A stretch of DNA of 64,000 nucleotides from Eubacteriales bacterium (GTDB lineage Bacteria > Bacillota > Clostridia > Lachnospirales > Lachnospiraceae), in the NCBI GenBank assembly GCA_030524455.1, contig JAUNGT010000012.1, positions 1 through 64,000 of the forward strand, read 5' to 3'. This document shows positions 51,753 through 60,229 of the stretch, piece after piece (positions within the stretch are counted from its first letter, which is position 1; every line of letters begins with the position of its first letter). The notes under the pieces are model-generated. The model was not told the origin of the DNA and searched no databases. It saw only the letters and a list, made by a program, of their open reading frames with translations. Position numbers and translations under genes: made by a program.

Positions 51753-52886
51753 ATGTGGAATGAATTTGTAGAAAATATCAGATGTATCATAACGGGAAAT
51801 TACATAGAGGGACGGACGGATCTGAATACGCTATGTAATTTAGCGCTGATCCGGATTGACCGGAAGACGGTGACACCCTCCATAAAGGGACTGCCGAAGC
51901 TGTCCGGGGCACAGAAAAAGCAGATCAAAAGGCTGTACGGCCCCTATGTGAGACATATGACGGATCGGTATCATCGCTATTATACCCATGCGTCGGGCAT
52001 TTTCAGGCCGGATTATCTGCCGGAGGAGCTGTATGTGACCCGGGTGGACCGCTATTTCAGCGACCGGCAGGAGGCCCGTTTTCTGGACAACAAGTGCTAC
52101 TATTACCGCCTGTTTTCCAACGTGAAGCAGCCGGAGGCCGTGGGCATGAGGATCGGCAAAAGCTGGCTGGATGCAGGGCTGCAGGCGGTTACCTGGGAAA
52201 CGCTGCGGGAGCGGCTGGCCAAAGAGCCGGAGCTGGTGGTAAAGCGGGCCGTCAATTCCCAGGGCGGCAGCGGGGTGAGCTTTCTCGACGAAAAAGACAG
52301 TGCAGAACGGCTGCGCCGTCTGGATAGCCTGGTCGGGCAGATTCCCTGCGATCTGGTGATCCAGAGACCGGTCCGTCAGCATCCCGGGCTGATGCGCCTG
52401 CATCCGGAATCCGTGAATACGCTCCGGATCGTCTCCCTTTTGACGCAGGATAAGGTGAAAATCTGCGCCGTGTGCTTAAAGATCGGCGTGGGGAAGGAGC
52501 GGGTGGACAACGGCTGTCACGGCGGGATCTACTGCGGCGTGCGGCCCGACGGTTCGCTGCGGGCCAGGGGCGTGCTGGATAACGGACAGACGGTGGAACG
52601 TCACCCGCAGCTGGGCTACCGGCTGGCAGAGCAGAAGGTTCCCTGCCTGAAACAGGCGCTGGCCCTGGTGCGCAGGGCCCATCCCTTCCTGGGACATTTC
52701 CGGCTGATTTCCTGGGATGTGGCCATCGATGAGAAGGGGGAGGCGGTGCTGATAGAGGCAAACCTGTCCCTGGGAGGGATCAATGATGTACAGATCACAA
52801 CAGGCCCTCTGTTTGGCAGGGACACCAAAAGAGTGCTGAACGAAGTCTTTGGAGGAAAAAGAAGAAGATGGAGCACATGGTTTTAG
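51753..52886 (+). CDS. ATP-grasp enzyme of the sugar-transfer-associated type
   Basis: The ATG at 51753 follows AGGGGTGA with a 7-nt gap; the longer frame from 51603 overlaps the GNAT gene and is rejected. The 377-aa protein resembles the ATPgrasp_ST family: a helical N-terminus, ELVVKRAVNSQGGSGVSFL (ATP-binding lysine and glycine loop), LVIQRPVRQHPGLMRLHPESVNTLRIVSL, and the metal site SWDVAIDEKGEAVLIEANLS. These enzymes ligate a carboxylate to a nucleophile using ATP and often sit with surface-polymer or small-molecule genes. The substrate is unknown. Confidence 0.85.
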   Translation: MWNEFVENIRCIITGNYIEGRTDLNTLCNLALIRIDRKTVTPSIKGLPKLSGAQKKQIKRLYGPYVRHMTDRYHRYYTHASGIFRPDYLPEELYVTRVDRYFSDRQEARFLDNKCYYYRLFSNVKQPEAVGMRIGKSWLDAGLQAVTWETLRERLAKEPELVVKRAVNSQGGSGVSFLDEKDSAERLRRLDSLVGQIPCDLVIQRPVRQHPGLMRLHPESVNTLRIVSLLTQDKVKICAVCLKIGVGKERVDNGCHGGIYCGVRPDGSLRARGVLDNGQTVERHPQLGYRLAEQKVPCLKQALALVRRAHPFLGHFRLISWDVAIDEKGEAVLIEANLSLGGINDVQITTGPLFGRDTKRVLNEVFGGKRRRWSTWF

Positions 52887-52904
52887 GCAAAAGGGGAGAG
52901 GGCT

Positions 52905-54707
52905 ATGATCCGGGATGATCGGTTTTTACGCAGAGAATATATGCTTACGCTGATCCCGGTGATGTTTTCCGTGCTGGCGGGGACGATCAACACGCTGATT
53001 GACAGCGCGTTCGTGGCCCGCAGGCTGGGCAGCGACGCCCTGGCGGCGGTGAATATGTGCGGGCCCCTCTATCAGGTGATCTGTACGCTGGGCTCCCTTC
53101 TTGCAGGGGGCGCTTCCATCCTCTCCTCCCAGGAGGAGGGAAGGGAAAATACAGAGAACAGCCGCAGATACTACCACACTGTGCTGCTTCTGGGCGTAAT
53201 CCTGGGGCTGGTGTGCAGCCTGGCCGGGGTTTTGGCCTGCCGGCCCATTGCCGGCCTGCTGGCGCAGAGCCTGTCGGCCCCGGAGAGCGGGCTGACCGTC
53301 TATGTGTATGACTATTGCCTGGTGAGCTTTTTCGGCCTGTCCGGGGTGGTGCTTGCCTACATTCCATTGTATTATCTGCAGCTGGAGGGCAGGCGCCGGG
53401 AGATCATAAGGATGATGTGGATCATGATCCTTGCGGATATCGTGCTGGACGGGATCTTCCTGTACGTCTTTGACTGGGGCATGAAGGGGGCGGCCGCGGC
53501 CAGCGCGGTGTCCATGGCGGCTTCCTGTATTTACGGTTTTTTTGCGCTGCAAAGCAAAGACAGCGGCTATCGGTTCCAGCCGGGCCTGCTGGGCGTCTGG
53601 GGCTGGAGGGAGATCGTCAAGTACGGAAGCCCGGTGGCCATCGGAAATCTTCTGGACGCGCTGCGGCTTCTGTGCCTCAACGGGATCATCCTTCGGACAG
53701 CGGGAGCGTCCGGAGCCGCCGTCTGGGCGGTGCTGAACTGCTTTTCGGAGCTGTCTTTGTGCATCAGCTCCGGCGTGCCGCAGACGGCGGGGCCTATGAT
53801 CGCTGTTTTCCACGCGGTGCGGGAAAACAGCGGGATCCGGATCCTGATGCGGCTGCAGCTGCGGATCGGCATGTGGATGACGGGAATCTTTTCCCTGGCG
53901 CTGTTGCTCGGCAATCGGGGGATCCGGGAGCTGTTTGCGCTTTCGGAGTCTGTTTTCTGGCCGCTGCTTTGCCTGGGCATTTCCCTGTTTTTTGAAATGC
54001 TTTGCAGCTGCTGGAGCTCCTTGTTCAACTCCACGGACAGGATCGCCCTGTCCAATCTGCTGGTGGGGCTGAAGCGGTTTTTCTTTCCGGTGGCAGTTGC
54101 TCTGGCGCTGGCCGGGGCAGGCCTGGCGGGGAACCTTTTGTGGAGCTTTTTGCCGGTAAGCGGCCTGCTGTCGGTGCTTGGGACCGCTGCGGTGACGCTG
54201 TCGCTGTCGGCGCGCAGCCGGCGAAAGGGCCATCCGCTGTCAGGGCTTTTGCTTTTGGACGACGAGCTGGAGCGGGAGGGAAGAGTGCTGGATTTCTCGA
54301 CGGAAACCATTGCGGAGAAGATCTGTGAGGCCAGTGAAAGAATCCGGGATTTCTGTATCAAAAACAGGATGGATGAGCGGGAGACCATTAGTATCGGAAT
54401 GGCCATCGAGGAGCTGCTGGTGGTGATGAAAGCGGCGAATCCGCAGATGGAAAGCGTGGATCTGAGGGTATTTGCGCTGGAGGATACCACAGGGATCCGG
54501 GTCAGGAGCGCGGGAAAGCGGTACAATCCGTTTGAGAAAGCGCAGGAGGCAGCGCGGGAAGCGGCGCAGAAAGCGCTGACGGAGAGCGGGGAGCAGGATA
54601 TGTTTTATCTGGGGGTCACAATGCTTCAGAACATGGCAAAGGAGACCAGCCACAGCTACGCGCTCGGGATGAATACATTGTTTTTGAGCTTTGAGAGGAA
54701 GGAATGA
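52905..54707 (+). CDS. MATE-family transporter fused to a degenerate HATPase (anti-sigma-like) domain
   Basis: This 600-aa protein has about 12 membrane helices of the MATE exporter fold (1-450), with FVARRLGSDALAAVNMCGPL at the start. The last 145 residues resemble an RsbW/SpoIIAB-type ATPase: ISIGMAIEELLVVMK, then SAGKRYNPFE and LGVTMLQNMAKETSHSYALGMN. The Mg-binding Asn of the N box and the D-x-G of the G1 box are missing, so ATP binding is doubtful. The following gene overlaps by 4 nt. It may export a product of the neighbouring enzymes and be gated by, or recruit, STAS-type partners. Confidence 0.82.
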   Translation: MIRDDRFLRREYMLTLIPVMFSVLAGTINTLIDSAFVARRLGSDALAAVNMCGPLYQVICTLGSLLAGGASILSSQEEGRENTENSRRYYHTVLLLGVILGLVCSLAGVLACRPIAGLLAQSLSAPESGLTVYVYDYCLVSFFGLSGVVLAYIPLYYLQLEGRRREIIRMMWIMILADIVLDGIFLYVFDWGMKGAAAASAVSMAASCIYGFFALQSKDSGYRFQPGLLGVWGWREIVKYGSPVAIGNLLDALRLLCLNGIILRTAGASGAAVWAVLNCFSELSLCISSGVPQTAGPMIAVFHAVRENSGIRILMRLQLRIGMWMTGIFSLALLLGNRGIRELFALSESVFWPLLCLGISLFFEMLCSCWSSLFNSTDRIALSNLLVGLKRFFFPVAVALALAGAGLAGNLLWSFLPVSGLLSVLGTAAVTLSLSARSRRKGHPLSGLLLLDDELEREGRVLDFSTETIAEKICEASERIRDFCIKNRMDERETISIGMAIEELLVVMKAANPQMESVDLRVFALEDTTGIRVRSAGKRYNPFEKAQEAAREAAQKALTESGEQDMFYLGVTMLQNMAKETSHSYALGMNTLFLSFERKE

Positions 54708-56341
54708 CAACGGAATTGGCGAGAGAGGAAGCAAGGTCAGCGGAGGCGGAGATCCGGGGAAAAATGTCCGCCGCAGACCGCTGGAATGAAAAAAACCTGA
54801 AAACGCTGCTGGAGGATAATAAGGACACGGAATTCGGGAAAAAATATGATTTTGCCTCCATCCGCACGCAGGAGGAGTACAGGGAGAGGGTGCCTCTTTC
54901 GGGGTATGAGGAGTTTCGGCCCTGGATTGAGCGGATGGTCGCCGGGGAGGAAATGGTGCTCACCGCCTATCCGCTGGCCGGGCTGTGCCTGACTTCGGGA
55001 ACGGAGGGAAGATCCAAATATATTCCCGTTTCCCGCAGGGCCCTGGAACGCTATTCGGATCAGATTGAGTGGTACAAAAACAGCGCGTACCGACAGGCCG
55101 GAGGGAAGCGTTTTTTGGTGAGCGGCTTCCGGGTGGGACTTTGGGAGGAAAAGAAGGAATATCTGCTGTCCGAGCTTTATTATCAGAGCCTGTTCCGCAG
55201 CGGAAGCCTCTCCTTTGCGGAATATGCGGGAGGAAAGGAAGCCCTGTTTGTTCCGGGCTGCCGGGATATGCTGTATGTCAAGGCGTGGACGGCGCTGGCC
55301 GAGGAGAATATCACCGTCATCGAATCGATTTTCCTGTATGAGCAGCTCCTGTTTTTCCGGTATCTGCAGAAGAACTGGCGGGAACTGCTGGAGCATATGG
55401 CGGCGGGGCGGATACCGGAGAGCGTCGAAATCACGGAGGAGCAAAAAAGACATCTGCTGTCTCTTCCGGTGCGGGAGGAAAGGCTTGCGCACATCGCAGA
55501 GGAATGCGGGAAGGGCTTTGACGGGATCGCGCAGCGGCTGTGGAAGGGACTGGTCCTTTCCAGCGGCATCAGCGCCGCCTCCTTTGCGCTGGAGGACAGG
55601 GAGGTGCACGGATACCTGGGGAGGATACCGCTGTATTATTTTGCCTATGTGGCGTCGGAATGCCATATGGGGGTGGCGATGCGTGCGGAGGACTGCCGGT
55701 ATGCCATGCTTCCGGGCAGCGCCTTTTATGAATATCTTCCCTGGAAGCCGGAGGAGGAAGAAAACGGGAGCTTGGGGGCGCAGACACTTCTGCCCGGCCA
55801 GGTAAAGCCGGGGGAGCTCTACGAGGTGGTGCTGACCAATTTTTCCGGCCTGTACCGCTACCGCCTGGGGGATGTGGTGAGAGTGACCGGGTTTGTGGGC
55901 GAAAGTCCCGAGGTGGAATTTGTGCTGCGAAAAAATCAGCTTCTGAACGTGGCGGGAGAAAAGCTGAGTATCCTGCAGGCCGAAGGAGCCGTCCGCATGC
56001 TGGAAAGGGAGCACGGACTGCCCATAAGAAGATACTGTATCGCGGAGCTGGCCTGGGATTTCCCCGCAAGCTACGGCGCCGTGTTTGAGCTGGAGCGGCC
56101 GGACGCGGATCCAAAGCAGGTGGGCCGGTGGCTGGACGAGGCGCTTGGAAGACAGAACCTGGATTACCGGGATATACGGCAGCTGGGCTTTCTGGCAGAG
56201 CCCAGGGTGCTTTTGCTGGATGAGGAGTCCTACGCTGCGTTTCTTTCCGGAGCGGGCATGACGGGAGGACACGGCAAGCCGAAGCACATGACCGGAGCGT
56301 TTCCGGAGGAGCTGTGGAAAAAGGAGGAGCGGCAGAGATGA
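54704..56341 (+). CDS. GH3-family acyl-adenylating (acyl-amido synthetase-like) enzyme
   Basis: This 545-aa protein belongs to the GH3 family, best known from plant hormone-amino acid ligases. ATP-binding motifs are visible: LTSGTEGRSKYIP (about 85-100), YFAYVASECHMG (about 310) and YRYRLGDVVRVTGF (about 385). The family activates a carboxylate as acyl-AMP and joins it to an amine. It overlaps the MATE gene (ATGA) and the phosphatase gene (ATGA), so all three are translationally coupled. With the ATP-grasp and GNAT genes it suggests a small conjugate that the MATE protein might export. Confidence 0.9.
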   Translation: MTTELAREEARSAEAEIRGKMSAADRWNEKNLKTLLEDNKDTEFGKKYDFASIRTQEEYRERVPLSGYEEFRPWIERMVAGEEMVLTAYPLAGLCLTSGTEGRSKYIPVSRRALERYSDQIEWYKNSAYRQAGGKRFLVSGFRVGLWEEKKEYLLSELYYQSLFRSGSLSFAEYAGGKEALFVPGCRDMLYVKAWTALAEENITVIESIFLYEQLLFFRYLQKNWRELLEHMAAGRIPESVEITEEQKRHLLSLPVREERLAHIAEECGKGFDGIAQRLWKGLVLSSGISAASFALEDREVHGYLGRIPLYYFAYVASECHMGVAMRAEDCRYAMLPGSAFYEYLPWKPEEEENGSLGAQTLLPGQVKPGELYEVVLTNFSGLYRYRLGDVVRVTGFVGESPEVEFVLRKNQLLNVAGEKLSILQAEGAVRMLEREHGLPIRRYCIAELAWDFPASYGAVFELERPDADPKQVGRWLDEALGRQNLDYRDIRQLGFLAEPRVLLLDEESYAAFLSGAGMTGGHGKPKHMTGAFPEELWKKEERQR

Positions 56342-58092
56342 AAAAAACGGAGGGCAAAAAAAGCAGGAGGATTTCCTTCTCCCTCACGGCGAAGTTCGTT
56401 CTGGGCCTGTGCATTGCGGGGCTGTGTATCATGGTATCCACGGCCTTTGTGGGCGTGGCGACATACTGGAATTCCATCGTGGAGCAATACAACGGGACGG
56501 CGTACCAGGTGGCGCGGACGGCGGAAGGATATTTTGAACCGGAGGAGCTGGCGGCGTATGCGGACGCGGTAAGCCGCTACAGCACGGGCAGGGCGGAGAA
56601 GGCGGAAATCGACAGAATCACCGAAAGTGAAAGATACCGTCAGATCAAAGGACAGCTGGACAAGCTGCGGGCCGCGATGGAGGCAAACGACATTTTCGTG
56701 TTCGTCTTTGACATGGATGTGCTCCGCAATTTCAGTCAGGACGCCTATGATAAAATGGAATGGAATCCTTTGTACTATATTTCGGACAGCTACCATATCG
56801 AGGGCGCGCAGCTGAAAATGGGGGACAGGGGATCGATTCTGCAGGAGTATGTGGAGGACTGCATCCGGGCCTATGAGACCGGCGTCCCGGCGGATAATGA
56901 TTTTATTTCCAAGGGGGAGTTCGGCTACAATACCTCGGCCATGTATCCGGTGGTGCAGGACGGCAAAACGATCGCGTTCATCGGGGTGGAGATTCCCATG
57001 GCGACGCTGCAGGCGGCGGTGACGGCCTATCTGACGCAGTCTTTTCTGGCCGGCAGCGCGGTGACGCTTTTGCTCCTCCTGGTGATTTTGTGGGTGCTGG
57101 GGCGCACGCTGATCGTTCCGGTAAAGCAGGTGGCGGATGCGGCCAAGCAGTTTGTGACGAACGAAAACAGGATTTCCGGAAATCTGGAAAAAATATGCAC
57201 GGGGGACGAGGTGCAGATGCTGGCGGAGAGCGTGCTGAAGATGGAAAAGGACATCAACGAATACATCGTCAACCTGACCAGCGTGACGGCGGAAAAGGAA
57301 AGGATCGGGGCGGAGCTGAATGTGGCGGCGCAGATCCAGGCCAATATGCTGCCGAGTATTTTTCCCGCCTTTCCGGACCGGAAGGAAATCGACATTTATG
57401 CCTCCATGGCGCCCGCCAAGGAGGTGGGAGGGGATTTCTATGATTTCTTTCTGGTGGACGAGGATCATCTGGCGCTTGTGATCGCGGACGTGTCCGGCAA
57501 GGGGGTTCCGGCGGCCCTGTTTATGGTGATCGCCAAGACCCTGTTAAAAAACAGGGCCCAGATGGGGGAGTCGCCCGGGGAAATTCTGGAGAACGTCAAC
57601 AATCAGCTGTGTGAAAACAACGAGGCGGAGATGTTCGTCACAGTCTGGCTGGGGATCTATGAGCTTTCCACCGGAAGGCTCACCGCCGCCAACGCGGGAC
57701 ATGAATACCCGGCGGTGAAGCGTGCGGGGGAGGGATATTCCCTGCTGAAGGACCGGCATGGCTTCGTCCTGGCGGGCATGGAGGATATGAAGTATCAGGA
57801 ATATGAGATACAGCTCCGGCCGGGGGACGCGGTTTTTGTCTACACGGACGGCGTGGCAGAGGCGACGGACGCAAAGGAGACGCTGTTTGGAACGGATCGG
57901 ATGCTTCAGGCGCTGAACGACTGTCAGGACGCTGCGGCGCAGGAGACCGTGGAGCATGTGGGGCAGCGGATCGGGGAATTCGTCGGAAACACGGCGCAGT
58001 TTGACGATATCACCATGCTTTGTCTGATCAACCGGAACACGGTGACGGAGGGAAAAGAAAGGGGGACTGTGGATGAAAGAGATAACGCTTGA
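56338..58092 (+). CDS. Membrane SpoIIE-type PP2C phosphatase with sensor domain
   Basis: ATG 56338 overlaps the GH3 stop (ATGA) with GGAGGAG upstream. The 584-aa protein has a membrane helix (about 18-42), an extracytoplasmic sensor (43-232), a second helix (about 233-255), a HAMP and coiled linker (to about 325) and a C-terminal PP2C domain. Metal ligands are present in VGGDFYDFF, IADVSGKGVPAALFM and DDITMLCL, so it should be active. Such phosphatases dephosphorylate STAS proteins; the obvious substrate here is the STAS protein at 45650. It overlaps the kinase gene by 20 nt. Confidence 0.93.
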   Translation: MKKTEGKKSRRISFSLTAKFVLGLCIAGLCIMVSTAFVGVATYWNSIVEQYNGTAYQVARTAEGYFEPEELAAYADAVSRYSTGRAEKAEIDRITESERYRQIKGQLDKLRAAMEANDIFVFVFDMDVLRNFSQDAYDKMEWNPLYYISDSYHIEGAQLKMGDRGSILQEYVEDCIRAYETGVPADNDFISKGEFGYNTSAMYPVVQDGKTIAFIGVEIPMATLQAAVTAYLTQSFLAGSAVTLLLLLVILWVLGRTLIVPVKQVADAAKQFVTNENRISGNLEKICTGDEVQMLAESVLKMEKDINEYIVNLTSVTAEKERIGAELNVAAQIQANMLPSIFPAFPDRKEIDIYASMAPAKEVGGDFYDFFLVDEDHLALVIADVSGKGVPAALFMVIAKTLLKNRAQMGESPGEILENVNNQLCENNEAEMFVTVWLGIYELSTGRLTAANAGHEYPAVKRAGEGYSLLKDRHGFVLAGMEDMKYQEYEIQLRPGDAVFVYTDGVAEATDAKETLFGTDRMLQALNDCQDAAAQETVEHVGQRIGEFVGNTAQFDDITMLCLINRNTVTEGKERGTVDERDNA

Positions 58093-58480
58093 AGCGATTG
58101 TGGAAAACATCGACCGTGTGACAGCGTTTGTGGATGAACAGCTGGAGGCCTGCGGCTGTTCCCCCAGGGCGCAGATGCAGATCGATATCGCCATCGACGA
58201 GCTGTTTGGAAATATCGCCCATTATGCCTACCGGCCGGGAGTCGGCCCGGTCACGGTGCGGGTGGAGGTGAAAAAGGAGCCCCTTGCGGTGCTGATTACC
58301 TTCATCGACAACGGGATCCCCTTTGACCCGCTGGCCGGGGAGGAGCCGGATATCACGCTTTCCGCGGAGGAAAGGAAGGTGGGCGGCCTCGGGATCTTCC
58401 TGGTGAAAAAGAGCATGGACGAGATCGCCTACGAATATAAGGACGGACAGAATATCCTGTCCATCCGGAAAAAGCTGTGA
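58073..58480 (+). CDS. RsbW/SpoIIAB-like serine kinase (HATPase anti-sigma-type)
   Basis: This 135-aa protein has all ATP-binding boxes: N box IAIDELFGNIAHYAY (Asn about 48), G1 FIDNGIPFDPL and G2 GGLGIFLVKKSMDEI. Family members phosphorylate a STAS partner and bind either it or a sigma factor/other target. GAAAGGGGG precedes the ATG inside the phosphatase gene, so both enzymes of the switch are coupled. No sigma factor gene is nearby, so the target could be a protein of the CIS or the MATE fusion. Confidence 0.92.
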   Translation: MKEITLEAIVENIDRVTAFVDEQLEACGCSPRAQMQIDIAIDELFGNIAHYAYRPGVGPVTVRVEVKKEPLAVLITFIDNGIPFDPLAGEEPDITLSAEERKVGGLGIFLVKKSMDEIAYEYKDGQNILSIRKKL

Positions 58481-58493
58481 GGGGGTGAAGCGG

Positions 58494-58667
58494 ATGAAAC
58501 GCGCTGCAATACCGGAACCGGACGAGGAGGAGACGCTCACCTATCAGGAGAGGAAGCGTCCCGTAAATCTCAATGAGGAAAAGGGCGTATTTGAGGAGAA
58601 AACCTTTCAGGGGATCAATACGCAGGAAAGCGTGTTTGACCAGACGGCTGTTTTCAGAAGGAGGTAG
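58494..58667 (+). CDS. Small orphan protein at the end of the switch operon
   Basis: From ATG 58494 this encodes 57 aa; AGGGGG (58480-58485) lies 8 nt upstream, and GTG 58485 is possible. The sequence is acidic then basic (PEPDEEETLTYQERKRPVN) with no membrane helix or known domain. It directly follows the kinase gene and ends 14 nt inside the convergent ABC ATPase gene. It may be a small partner of the switch, but evidence is limited to its ribosome binding site and position. Confidence 0.5.
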   Translation: MKRAAIPEPDEEETLTYQERKRPVNLNEEKGVFEEKTFQGINTQESVFDQTAVFRRR

Positions 58668-59280
58668 GCGGCAGGGGCGGCTTTGTGAGCGAGAGGATCC
58701 TTGTCGCGATCCGTTCCGCCAGATGCCTGTTGTGCGTGATGGCAATCAGCCCCATATTCCGCCTTTTGGCTTCCTCCAAAACAATCTTCCAGATCTGCGC
58801 CTGCGTGATGACGTCCAGCATGGCGCTGATTTCGTCGCAAATCAGATAATCCGCGCCGCTCATCAGGGCGCGCGCAACGCAAAAACGCTGCAGCTCGCCG
58901 CCGGAAAGCTCCCGCGGAAAACGGTCAAGCCATGCCCGTTCAATGCCGAACGCCTCCAGCACATCCTCCCGGAGCTCCCCGCTTTCTTCGAGAACCCGCT
59001 TTAAGCGCCAGCGGGGATTGATCGCTTTTTCCGGATGCTGATAAATCAGCTGCACCGGACAGAGCCCGCTTTTGGGAAGGGGCTTTCCCTCCAGAAGAAT
59101 CTGCCCTGTTTCCGGTTTCAGATAACCGGCAAGCAGCAGGGCAAGGGTGGTTTTCCCGTAGCCGCTGGGAGAAAGGATGGCCAGGCGCTCCCCCCTTTCC
59201 AGCCGGATGCTTTGATTTTCAAGGATCCAGGGCTGCCTGCGGTGATATCGAAAAGAAACGTTCTTTGCTTCAAGAGCCAT
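58654..59280 (-). CDS. nikE: ABC transporter ATP-binding protein (NikE/DppF-like)
   Basis: This 208-aa ATPase of a nickel/peptide importer has Walker A SPSGYGKTT, a Q-loop region (VQLIYQHPEKAINP), the signature LSGGELQRF and Walker B ADYLICDEI. The final D-loop/H-switch reads ITHNRHLAERI. It is shorter than usual for DppF-type subunits because it lacks the C-terminal oligopeptide extension, which fits the nickel subgroup. It is last in the minus-strand operon and overlaps NikD by 11 nt. The gene name rests on the larC context. Confidence 0.85.
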   Translation of the reverse strand: MALEAKNVSFRYHRRQPWILENQSIRLERGERLAILSPSGYGKTTLALLLAGYLKPETGQILLEGKPLPKSGLCPVQLIYQHPEKAINPRWRLKRVLEESGELREDVLEAFGIERAWLDRFPRELSGGELQRFCVARALMSGADYLICDEISAMLDVITQAQIWKIVLEEAKRRNMGLIAITHNRHLAERIATRILSLTKPPLPPTSF

Positions 59281-60205
59281 AATAACACCTCACTTCCCCG
59301 CCCCTGAGCCTGCGCACCGGCGGAAGCTGGTTTTCACACTGCGCTGTCTTAAAGGGACAGCGCGGGGCGAACAGACAGCCCTTCGGCAGGCTGCCGGCAT
59401 AGGGCTGAAAGCCGGGGATCGGCTCGAAGCCGTTTTGCGGAAGCGCCCTCCAAAGGGCTTTGGAATAGGGATGCCGAAGCGCCCTGGGCCCGGCTTTGAA
59501 ATCGGAAGCGGGCGCCGTTTCGACGGTTGTGCCGGCATAAAAAACAGCGACACGGTCCGCGACCTCAAAGGCCAAATCGATGTCATGCGTAATCAGGATC
59601 ACGGATCTTCCCTCATCCGCCATTTCGCGGAACATTTTCAGCGCCTCGAGGGCCTGATCAAGGCTCATTCCCGGCGTCGGCTCATCTGCAATGATAAGCC
59701 TGGCATCCGTCAATAGAGCGGTTGATACCAGCACGCGTCTTGCCATACCGCCCGAAAGCTGAAACGGATACAGCCGCTGCGTATGCTTCGGAAGGTGAAA
59801 GCGCTCAAACAGAGAGTTCCTTTTTTCCGTAAGCCTTGGCCGGTAATGCCCGTCCGCCTGCGCGCCGATTTTCATCAGCGGATCGAGATACGCGACGGAC
59901 TGCGGGACCAGCGCAAGCTCGGTTCCCCGGAGCTGCTTCTGCCGTTTTTCGGTAAGCTCCCGGCCTTTGTAATAGAAATGCCCCCGCAGGGCCGCATTGT
60001 CCGGGAGAATGCCTAAAATTGCGGAGGCAAGCAGGCTTTTGCCCGAGCCGGAGGAACCGGCGATCGCGACGATTTCACCGGGAAATACGGTCAGATTCAG
60101 ATCGGAAATCACTTTCAGGTCCTTTTGCTCCAGCCCATGCTCATACATGCGGAAGGAGACGGACAGATTCTGTATTTCAAGCAGCGCTTCGTTCTTCGGT
60201 TCCAT
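59270..60205 (-). CDS. nikD: ABC transporter ATP-binding protein (NikD/DppD-like)
   Basis: This 311-aa ATPase has Walker A AGSSGSGKSLLAS, signature LSGGMARRV and Walker B ARLIIADEPTPG, then ITHDIDLAFEVADRV. The C-terminal oligopeptide/nickel extension is present, with the Cys-rich CLFAPRCPFKTAQCE motif that can hold an iron-sulphur cluster in this family. It pairs with the next ATPase as a heterodimer beneath the two permeases. Confidence 0.9.
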   Translation of the reverse strand: MEPKNEALLEIQNLSVSFRMYEHGLEQKDLKVISDLNLTVFPGEIVAIAGSSGSGKSLLASAILGILPDNAALRGHFYYKGRELTEKRQKQLRGTELALVPQSVAYLDPLMKIGAQADGHYRPRLTEKRNSLFERFHLPKHTQRLYPFQLSGGMARRVLVSTALLTDARLIIADEPTPGMSLDQALEALKMFREMADEGRSVILITHDIDLAFEVADRVAVFYAGTTVETAPASDFKAGPRALRHPYSKALWRALPQNGFEPIPGFQPYAGSLPKGCLFAPRCPFKTAQCENQLPPVRRLRGGEVRCYYGS

Positions 60206-60229
60206 TTCTTCCTCCCTGTGTTAGGATTC

